The notes below the pieces were generated by a model that made no database searches, was not told the origin of the DNA, and saw nothing but the letters and a program-made list of their open reading frames with translations. Of a stretch of 5,032 nt of DNA, positions 1 through 5,032 are shown in pieces; position 1 is the first letter of the stretch, and each line of letters starts with the position of its first letter. The translations under genes were made by a program, and so were the position numbers. This stretch comes from Bradyrhizobiaceae bacterium (GTDB lineage: Bacteria; Pseudomonadota; Alphaproteobacteria; Rhizobiales; Hyphomicrobiaceae). The DNA lies in NCBI GenBank assembly GCA_947475855.1, contig CANJPN010000486.1, positions 1-5,032 of the forward strand. Direction: 5' to 3'.

Positions 1-1
1 G

Positions 2-2236
2 GACGAGGCAGCTACAGTCTACGAGAACATCGTCGCAGCAGATCCGGGCAACGCGGACGCGCTGCATCTGCTGGGCTCGATCAAGGCCCAGCGCGGTGAG
101 GCGGCTGATGGTTGCCGGTTGATCGAAGCAGCGCTGAAACTGAAGCCCGAAGTCGCGCTGATGTGGTTCAATCACGGCAATGCGCTGAGCACGATGGAGC
201 GGCGCGACGAAGCGGTCGTCAGCTATCGCAAGGCTGTCGGCCTCGCGCCGGAAATGGTCGTCGCGCATTACAGCCTGTGTGGACAGCTGATCGCGACCCT
301 TCGCGCCAGCGAGGCGCTGGCGGCGATGGAGCAGGCGCTGGCGGCAATGCCGGGTCAGCATCTTCTGGAAACGGGGAAGGCCAATGCACTGATGGCGCTC
401 GGACGGTATGAGGCGGCACTGGCGAGCTTCGGACTGGCAGCAGCGGCTTCACCTCGCAATATCGATGCGCTGAGCGGCCGTGGGCACGCGCTGCTCGAGC
501 TGGCGCGCCCCGCCGACGCTCTCACTTCATTCGATCACGCTCTGTCACTGGTCCCCGGGCATCTCGATTCGATCATGGGGCGTGCGCACGCTCTGGTTCA
601 ACTCGGGCGGGCGGCGGAAGGACTCGCTCTGATCGATCGCGTCATCGCAGTCGTGCCGAAGAACCCTATCGCCAACTATATTCGCGGCCATGCCCAGCTC
701 GCACTGTACAACATTGCGCAAGCGGCGGAGTGCTTTCGCGTCGCCGTGGAGTTGGCACCGCAGATGGCCGTGGCCCTGCACAATCACGCTGACGCCTTGC
801 GAATGCTAGGTCGCTACAGCGAAGCCATACCTGTATTCGAGCGCGTTCTGGAAAAGGAGCCTGGGCATGCGCGCGCGATGTCGGGCCTCGCATCCTCGGC
901 CTTGCATTGCTGTGAATGGTCGACGGTAGAGAGCCTCACTCCGCGGATCGTAGAAGCAGTACGCGACGCCACCAGAGGAATCGATCCGTTCACATTCCTG
1001 ATGCTGTCGCCCTCGCCGGAGCTGCACCTGAAATGCGCGGAGACGTTCACGAAATACACCTGCCCGCCAGTGCGCCGCGAAGCCGGTAAAGTTGCGACAC
1101 GCTCGCGTCCGCGTCTCAAGCTGGCCTATCTGTCGTCCGACTTCCGGACGCATGCCACGGCGTTTCTGATGGCCGAGCTGTTCGAGCTGCACGACCGCAA
1201 TCGTTTCGAGTTGATCGGCCTTTCAGGCACTCCTGGCGACGGCAGCGCCATTCGCAAGCGTATCGAAGGGGCGTTCGATCAGTTCCATGATGTCGCGCGC
1301 ACGAGCAATACCGATATCGATGCGCTGATCCGCCGGCTGGAGGTCGATATCGTCGTCGACCTCAAGGGGCATACAGCGCAATCAAGAATTGGGGCGCTTG
1401 CTTCGCGGCCGGCTCCCGTTCTCGCAACCTATCTGGGGTATCCCGGGAGCAGCGGGGCAGCGTTCATCGACTATGTGGTCGGCGATGCCATCGTGACGCC
1501 GTTCGAGCATCAGGCGCTGTACAGCGAGAAGATCGTTCAGTTACCGTCCTGCTATCAGGCCAACGACCGCAAGCGCGAGATATCCGGCGCGCCCATGCGG
1601 CGGACCGACCACGGCTTGCCAGAAGACGCATTCGTATTCTGTTGCTTCAACAGTACCTACAAGATCAACGCCGAGTTCTTCGCGTGCTGGATGCGACTTC
1701 TCGCAGCCGTGGAAGGAAGCGTTCTTTGGTTGTTGAAGTCAAACGCACTCGCCGCAGCGAACCTCCTACGGCAAGCGAGCGCGAGTGGCATCGATCCCGC
1801 GCGAATCGTGTTTGCGGAACCCAAGTCGCTAGAATTGCATCTCGCACGGCATCGGCTGGCTGATCTATCGCTCGATACGCTGCCCTACAATGCGCACACG
1901 ACGGGTAGCGATGCGCTGTGGGCCGGGTTGCCCATGGTGTCGTGCAAGGGTGCGAATTTCGCCGGCCGCGTCGGGGCGAGCCTGCTCGAATCCGTGGGGC
2001 TCCCGGAGCTCATCACCGATGGCCTCGCCGACTACGAAGCGCTTGCAATCGCGCTCTCCAAGGACCCGACGCGGCTTGCTGCCATGCGCGCGAAACTCGC
2101 GAAGAACTTGACGACCGCGCCGCTGTTCGACACGAGCCTGTTCCGCCAGCACATCGAGGCGGCGTACACGACGATGCACGAGATCGCACTGCGTGGCGAG
2201 CCGCCGCGCAGCTTTGCCGTGCCGTCCTTGGCTTGA
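2..2236 (+). CDS. TPR-repeat O-GlcNAc transferase/SPINDLY-like glycosyltransferase (GT41), 5'-partial
   Basis: The reading frame is already open at the left edge (codon 1 at 2-4), so the start lies outside the window. The TTG at 119 is an internal Leu codon inside a TPR, not a start. The visible 744 residues comprise eight 34-residue TPRs (about residues 18-289), a degenerate ninth, then a GT41 catalytic region from about residue 369 to the C-terminus. Motifs seen: SSDFRTHA, whose His 384 matches the catalytic-region His498 of human OGT; DLKGHT and LGYPGSSGAAFIDY; FNSTYKIN, with Lys 554 matching the UDP-contacting Lys842; and LDTLPYNAHTTGSDALWAGLPMV, split here as LDTLPYN then HTTGSD then LWAGLPMV, matching the UDP-binding HTTG-x-D region. 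All key residues are present, so activity is likely. Family knowledge: these cytoplasmic enzymes transfer a sugar from a nucleotide donor to protein Ser/Thr, with TPRs recruiting the substrate; bacterial relatives can glycosylate flagellin. Donor and acceptor here are unknown. The gene ends 9 bp from a convergent gene. Confidence 0.93.
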   Translation, partial: DEAATVYENIVAADPGNADALHLLGSIKAQRGEAADGCRLIEAALKLKPEVALMWFNHGNALSTMERRDEAVVSYRKAVGLAPEMVVAHYSLCGQLIATLRASEALAAMEQALAAMPGQHLLETGKANALMALGRYEAALASFGLAAAASPRNIDALSGRGHALLELARPADALTSFDHALSLVPGHLDSIMGRAHALVQLGRAAEGLALIDRVIAVVPKNPIANYIRGHAQLALYNIAQAAECFRVAVELAPQMAVALHNHADALRMLGRYSEAIPVFERVLEKEPGHARAMSGLASSALHCCEWSTVESLTPRIVEAVRDATRGIDPFTFLMLSPSPELHLKCAETFTKYTCPPVRREAGKVATRSRPRLKLAYLSSDFRTHATAFLMAELFELHDRNRFELIGLSGTPGDGSAIRKRIEGAFDQFHDVARTSNTDIDALIRRLEVDIVVDLKGHTAQSRIGALASRPAPVLATYLGYPGSSGAAFIDYVVGDAIVTPFEHQALYSEKIVQLPSCYQANDRKREISGAPMRRTDHGLPEDAFVFCCFNSTYKINAEFFACWMRLLAAVEGSVLWLLKSNALAAANLLRQASASGIDPARIVFAEPKSLELHLARHRLADLSLDTLPYNAHTTGSDALWAGLPMVSCKGANFAGRVGASLLESVGLPELITDGLADYEALAIALSKDPTRLAAMRAKLAKNLTTAPLFDTSLFRQHIEAAYTTMHEIALRGEPPRSFAVPSLA
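53..868 (+). repeat. Array of eight tandem TPR units (102-nt period) within the GT41 gene
   Basis: The translated frame divides without gaps into eight 34-residue units, starting at residues ADALHLLG (position 53) and ending at EKEPGH (868). Most units carry the TPR pattern: a small residue near position 8, hydrophobic residues flanking a Gly/Ala around 12-15, Ala at about 20, and Pro at about 32 (KPEV, APEM, MPGQ, SPRN, VPGH, VPKN, APQM, EPGH). A weaker ninth unit follows (ARAMSGLASSAL). The repeat exists at protein level; the DNA units are diverged, so this is not a recent tandem duplication. The frame at 2-52 (ending DPGN) looks like the tail of another unit, so the array extends left of the window. 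Confidence 0.88.
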
Positions 2237-2245
2237 GGCGAGCAG

Positions 2246-3271
2246 CTACTCCGGCTTCACGCCTGCGAGACGAACGACATCGAGCCATTTGCGGTTTTCC
2301 GCCAGCAGATACGTCGCGAACTCCGCGCTATCACGGATGGTCACTGCCATGCCCAGCTTCGCCGCTGCTGCTGAAACGGGAGGTCGCCGCAGCCCCTCGG
2401 TGACGGATTTTGAAAGATGGCCGACGATCGCGGCAGGCGTCGCGCGCGGTGCAAATAGCGCCAGCCAGGCATCCGCATCGCTATCGGGAACCCCTGCTTC
2501 GGACAGAAGGCCGAGCGAAGGAAGCTGAGGGGCGCGCTGGGGCGACGCGAGTGCGAGTGCCACCATCTCGCCGCCCTCGATCTGGCCAAGAACGGATGGC
2601 AAGGTTGCGAACGCGCAGTCGATGCGGCCAGCCACGATCTCAATCGCCATGGGCGCGGCCCCTCGGAACGCGACATGCGTTGTGCGCGTGCCGGTGCGCG
2701 ACTGGAAAAGTTCAAGCGCCAGATGCGACGCGGAACCGACGCCCGACGATCCGCAATTGAGTGCCGAGGGCGCGGCCTTCGCTTTGCTGACCAGCTCGGC
2801 GACAGTCTTGACCGCATTCTTCGGGACCACGAGGGCGTGCTGCAAACCGGCAAGACCCGCTACCGGGACAAAATCCTCCAACGGGCGGTAGCCCGGCTCC
2901 TTCAACAACACGGCATTGGTGACATGCGTCTGGTTCGTGCCGAGCACCAGCGTGTGCCCGTCGGGATCCGACCGCGCCACCTCGCGCGAACCGATGGCGC
3001 CGGACGCACCCGGCTTGTTCTCGACAATGACAGTCTGCTTCAAGTCCGCCTGCAGCTCGGCCGCAACGATGCGCGCCAAGGCATCAGTAGGGCCGCCGGC
3101 AGGATACGGAACCACGATGCGGAGTTGCCTGCTCGGAAAGCTCTGCGCCATCGCGTCGACGGGCGAGATGATGAGTGCGGCCAAGGCCGCGACCACAACG
3201 ACGAGCCGCGATGGCAGTCCAGATAGGATTGCTGCTCCGGCCCGGTCGTCGCCGTCGTTGGTCCTCACCAT
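2246..3271 (-). CDS. Bug-family (TctC) tripartite tricarboxylate transporter substrate-binding protein
   Basis: The protein has 341 residues from the ATG at 3271, close to the roughly 320-330 usual for Bug receptors. The N-terminus reads as a Sec signal peptide: Arg 22, a hydrophobic stretch at about 23-36, and an AMA-Q cleavage site after residue 42, which predicts a periplasmic protein. The mature part opens with the family hallmark FPSRQLRIVVPYPAGGPTDA (about 45-64), then VIVENKPGASGAIG (81-94) and PDGHTLVLG (103-111). Further on come NCGSSGVGSASHLALELF (162-179) and the FRGAAP segment (192-197). Family knowledge: Bug proteins bind small carboxylates or related solutes and may deliver them to a TctA/TctB transporter; neither partner is in the window, so the ligand cannot be predicted. 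The frame stays open upstream to an ATG at 3406, but that 45-residue extension is polar and would bury the signal peptide, so 3271 is preferred. Its ribosome binding site is weak (GGAAAAGCGAGCGG upstream). Confidence 0.93.
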   Translation of the reverse strand: MVRTNDGDDRAGAAILSGLPSRLVVVVAALAALIISPVDAMAQSFPSRQLRIVVPYPAGGPTDALARIVAAELQADLKQTVIVENKPGASGAIGSREVARSDPDGHTLVLGTNQTHVTNAVLLKEPGYRPLEDFVPVAGLAGLQHALVVPKNAVKTVAELVSKAKAAPSALNCGSSGVGSASHLALELFQSRTGTRTTHVAFRGAAPMAIEIVAGRIDCAFATLPSVLGQIEGGEMVALALASPQRAPQLPSLGLLSEAGVPDSDADAWLALFAPRATPAAIVGHLSKSVTEGLRRPPVSAAAAKLGMAVTIRDSAEFATYLLAENRKWLDVVRLAGVKPE

Positions 3272-3446
3272 TGTGCCGCTCGCTTTTCCATCTGCCACTG
3301 GCTCCACACCTGGACTACAAGATTTCGCAGCGCCTGCGCCAGTAGGAGCATTGCCAAGTCGTGTGCGATTGGGGATGCCGATCTGGAAACGTATCCGCAG
3401 GATCAAATCCGCCGCCCCGCACGCTCCCTCCTTTCCACGAGACCAG
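3272..3446. promoter_or_regulatory. Divergent intergenic region, probable promoters for the Bug protein and GT2 genes
   Basis: This 175-bp segment separates two divergently oriented starts and is the only non-coding stretch in the window large enough for conventional promoters. I see no convincing -35/-10 pair on either strand. Two short dyads are present: CGCAG-CGC-CTGCG at 3326-3338 and GGAT-CAA-ATCC at 3400-3410. Both are too short to call an operator. The regulatory role is inferred from gene orientation rather than from a recognised motif. Confidence 0.3.
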
Positions 3447-4463
3447 ATGAATTCGCCGAAGATTTCCGTAATCGTCGCATCCTACAATGGAGAGCGGTTC
3501 GTCGCCGAAACCATGCGTTCGATCCTGCGGCAGACGTTCGCCGAATTCGAGCTGATCGTCATCGATGACGGAAGCACGGATGGTACACGTGCAATCCTTC
3601 GCGAGATCTCTGCTGGCGACGGCCGCATGCATGTCATCGAGAAGCAGAACGAAGGCCTGATCGCTACGCTCAATCGTGGCATTGCAGAAGCGCGCGGCGA
3701 TTACATAGCGCGAATCGACCACGATGACCTGATGCGGCCGACACGCCTCGAGCGACAGTCCGCGTTCCTCGATGCCAATCCGTCGTTCGTCGCCGTCGGC
3801 TGCCTGCTGCAATCGATGCGCGAAGACGGCACCTACATCGGTACCCCGCGCATCCGATACGAAAAGCTGCGGCACGATCCCGCGGCCTTCCCGCCAAAAC
3901 AGCAGTGGCTCTACGGGCCGACCCCGATGATACGCACCGAAGCATTGCGAATGGTTGGGGGCTATCGCGAGAAGTTCGTAACGGCAGAAGATCGCGACCT
4001 TTGCTGGCGGCTCGGCAGGCTCGGTCCAATGGAGCGGCTGCCGGAAGTGCTGGTCGACTATCGCTTTCATGCGACAAATCAGAGCCGCCTACGCCAGCGC
4101 ACCCAGGTGTATGCAGCACTGCTGAGCGACCTATCCGCAATCGCACGGCATTTCGGGCTGGACGATGCGGCGGTCGTGGAGAGTATCGATCCGGGCGGAG
4201 ATTATGCACCAGCGGTCGCGGGCTACCGACGGCTCATCGGGCACCGGTATCCGATCGACAGCTACCTCATGCTCTATCAGATGCGGGCGGAACTGTGGGA
4301 TCTACCGGGCTTTCCCGGTCGCAATGACATGTTGAAAGCGGTTGCCTTGCACGCGGCGCAGAAGCCCTGGGACCGGGTGCGTCTCTTGGTGTTGCGCAAG
4401 GCGGCACTCTATTTGACGCGCAAGCCGCGCGGACTTGGCGGACACCGCGGGCCCGAAACGTAG
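3447..4463 (+). CDS. Family 2 glycosyltransferase (GT-A fold)
   Basis: The 338-residue protein starts with the canonical GT2 fold: ISVIVASYNG (6-15), the nucleotide-binding VIDDGSTDGT (38-47), the metal-binding DHDD (91-94, DxD type) and the acceptor-side ED pair at 181-182 followed by DLCWRLG, where Asp 182 is the likely catalytic base. All residues expected for an inverting transferase are present. The last ~130 residues match no subfamily I can name. No membrane segment is evident, so the enzyme is probably cytoplasmic or peripheral. The likely role is adding one sugar from an NDP-sugar to a surface polysaccharide, lipid-linked glycan or protein; the specificity cannot be read from sequence. 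ATG 3447 is chosen because the fold begins five residues later. An in-frame ATG at 3375 exists, and the frame is open back to 2916, but that stretch is antisense to the Bug gene and shows no domain. The ribosome binding site is weak. The gene faces the PilZ gene tail to tail. Confidence 0.92.
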   Translation: MNSPKISVIVASYNGERFVAETMRSILRQTFAEFELIVIDDGSTDGTRAILREISAGDGRMHVIEKQNEGLIATLNRGIAEARGDYIARIDHDDLMRPTRLERQSAFLDANPSFVAVGCLLQSMREDGTYIGTPRIRYEKLRHDPAAFPPKQQWLYGPTPMIRTEALRMVGGYREKFVTAEDRDLCWRLGRLGPMERLPEVLVDYRFHATNQSRLRQRTQVYAALLSDLSAIARHFGLDDAAVVESIDPGGDYAPAVAGYRRLIGHRYPIDSYLMLYQMRAELWDLPGFPGRNDMLKAVALHAAQKPWDRVRLLVLRKAALYLTRKPRGLGGHRGPET

Positions 4464-4483
4464 TGCAGCAGTACGCTCGGGCC
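4450..4483. terminator. Candidate bidirectional terminator hairpin between convergent genes
   Basis: A two-part inverted repeat spans the stop codon of the glycosyltransferase gene. The outer 7-bp arms GGCCCGA (4450-4456) and TCGGGCC (4477-4483) are perfect complements. After a small internal bulge (AA opposite C), an inner 4-bp stem CGTA/TACG (4459-4462 and 4472-4475) closes a 9-nt loop. The position, in the 29-bp gap between two converging genes, fits a shared terminator. No T-tract follows on either strand, so it is not a textbook Rho-independent terminator; it may instead act as a 3'-end stabiliser, or be chance in GC-rich DNA. Confidence 0.4.
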
Positions 4484-4492
4484 AACGTTCGA

Positions 4493-5020
4493 TCAGCGGA
4501 ACAACTTGAAACCGCTCTTGGCCTTGGGTTGTGCCACTTTTTGAGGTGCTTCCGCCCGCTGGGTAGCGCGTGGCTTGGCACCGGCTTCGGCCACAACAGC
4601 CGGTTTGCTGGGCTTGCGCGTCTTCAGCGCTTGAGTATTGAACTGGCCCGCGAACTTCACGCCACAGCGGCGGCCGTCGACCCGCATGACCAAGCAGGCA
4701 ACCGACGTTCGCTCCTGCGAAGACGCGAACGTGAGCGTGACGCGATCACCGATCACGATCTCCGTGATGCCAAGATTGAACCTGTCCGCCGGAAACTCCA
4801 GCAGAGCCCCGCTGGGTGAACGATCACGCATGGTGCAGTTCATCGGTTGCGACATGCCTTCGCACCAAATGGTCGCGGGCGTTTGAGCAGCGACTCGGCG
4901 GGAGTGTCGCTGGTCCGAACCTTTCATCCCGTTCTCGGCGGCAGACTTTTCGCCGGAAGTGCGCGCGATCGACTTCGCCCGCGCCAGAATATCCAAGGAT
5001 TTGGCCTGGTCGGCAGCCAT
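4493..5020 (-). CDS. PilZ-domain protein, predicted c-di-GMP binding
   Basis: From the ATG at 5020 the protein has 175 residues. The PilZ domain covers about 36-128 and carries both ligand motifs: RHSRR (38-42, RxxxR) and DRSPSG (66-71, DxSxxG), followed by the beta-barrel strands GDRVTLTF and GRRCGVKF. Intact motifs predict binding of cyclic di-GMP. PilZ proteins act as effectors for motility, exopolysaccharide or adhesion; the target here is unknown. Residues 131-170 form a low-complexity tail rich in Lys, Ala, Pro and Gln, probably disordered, ending in GFKLFR. There is no signal peptide or membrane segment. The start is uncertain: ATG 5020 has GGAACAGG about ten bases upstream, but the frame is open to the right edge, so the gene may begin outside the window. 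A second ATG at 4927, just before the domain and preceded by GAGAACGGG, would give 144 residues. Confidence 0.85.
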   Translation of the reverse strand: MAADQAKSLDILARAKSIARTSGEKSAAENGMKGSDQRHSRRVAAQTPATIWCEGMSQPMNCTMRDRSPSGALLEFPADRFNLGITEIVIGDRVTLTFASSQERTSVACLVMRVDGRRCGVKFAGQFNTQALKTRKPSKPAVVAEAGAKPRATQRAEAPQKVAQPKAKSGFKLFR

Positions 5021-5032
5021 TGCCTGTTCCAA

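Noticed and set aside
119..121. TTG as the start of the GT41 gene
   Set aside because: The frame is open and TPR-like from position 2 (a full TPR unit begins at 53), so this TTG encodes an internal Leu.
312..345. 13-bp direct repeat AGGCGCTGGCGGC, copies at 312-324 and 333-345
   Set aside because: It is explained by a local Ala-Leu-Ala-Ala helix repeat (EALAAM, then QALAAM) within one TPR; there are only two copies and no sign of a mobile or regulatory element.
1340..1363. Inverted repeat GAGGTCGA / TCGACCTC with an 8-nt loop inside the GT41 gene
   Set aside because: It falls in codons for a conserved stretch (EVDIVVDL) and is explained by Asp, Val and Glu codons in GC-rich DNA; it has no T-tract and no nearby gene boundary.
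2341..2853. Long alternative-frame ORFs over the Bug gene (both strands)
   Set aside because: Their translations are Arg/Ser/Pro-rich with no recognisable motifs, typical of shadow frames of a real high-GC gene.
3272..3406. N-terminal extension of 45 codons on the Bug protein (ATG at 3406)
   Set aside because: It would place polar sequence before a clear signal peptide and would use up most of the divergent promoter region.
2916..3446. Open frame of 177 codons upstream of and continuous with the GT2 gene
   Set aside because: It lies antisense to the Bug protein's signal peptide and N-terminal domain and shows no domain or motif. The GT-A fold begins right after the ATG at 3447. Long antisense open frames are expected in high-GC coding DNA.
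3272..3446. Possible sigma-70 promoter elements, e.g. TTGCCA at 3351 on the plus strand and TTGGCA on the minus strand
   Set aside because: Neither has an acceptable -10 hexamer at 16-18 bp spacing, so no specific promoter is called.

Overview
This 5-kb window is high-GC bacterial chromosomal DNA with four protein-coding genes and very little intergenic space. No RNA genes, insertion sequences, CRISPR arrays or attachment sites were seen. The gene content fits an alphaproteobacterium of the Rhizobiales, perhaps near the Bradyrhizobium group: a TPR-OGT (GT41) glycosyltransferase, a Bug/TctC solute-binding protein and a short PilZ protein with a Lys/Ala/Pro-rich tail. A betaproteobacterium such as a member of the Burkholderiales is not excluded, because Bug proteins are most abundant there. 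The assignment rests on gene families only.

Layout, left to right. (1) Position 2 to 2236, plus strand: the 3' part of a large gene for an O-GlcNAc-transferase/SPINDLY-like protein, with at least eight tandem TPRs followed by a GT41 catalytic region. The true start lies left of the window. (2) 2246 to 3271, minus strand: a secreted Bug-family (TctC) periplasmic binding protein, convergent with gene 1 and separated from it by only 9 bp. (3) 3272 to 3446: a 175-bp divergent intergenic region, the only place with room for ordinary promoters. (4) 3447 to 4463, plus strand: a family 2 (GT-A fold) glycosyltransferase. (5) 4493 to 5020 or beyond, minus strand: a PilZ-domain protein with both c-di-GMP-binding motifs, convergent with gene 3. 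A hairpin spans the stop codon of the glycosyltransferase gene in this gap.

The two glycosyltransferases suggest surface or protein glycosylation. In other bacteria TPR-GT41 enzymes modify proteins, including flagellin (for example FlmG of Caulobacter), and GT2 enzymes build surface glycans. A PilZ c-di-GMP sensor nearby fits a motility or surface theme. The four genes alternate in strand, however, so they do not form an operon, and the functional link is inference from proximity. The Bug protein looks like an orphan receptor with no TctA/TctB transporter genes in view. No clearly novel system is visible; the most useful items to follow up are the GT41 enzyme's target and the convergent gene ends.
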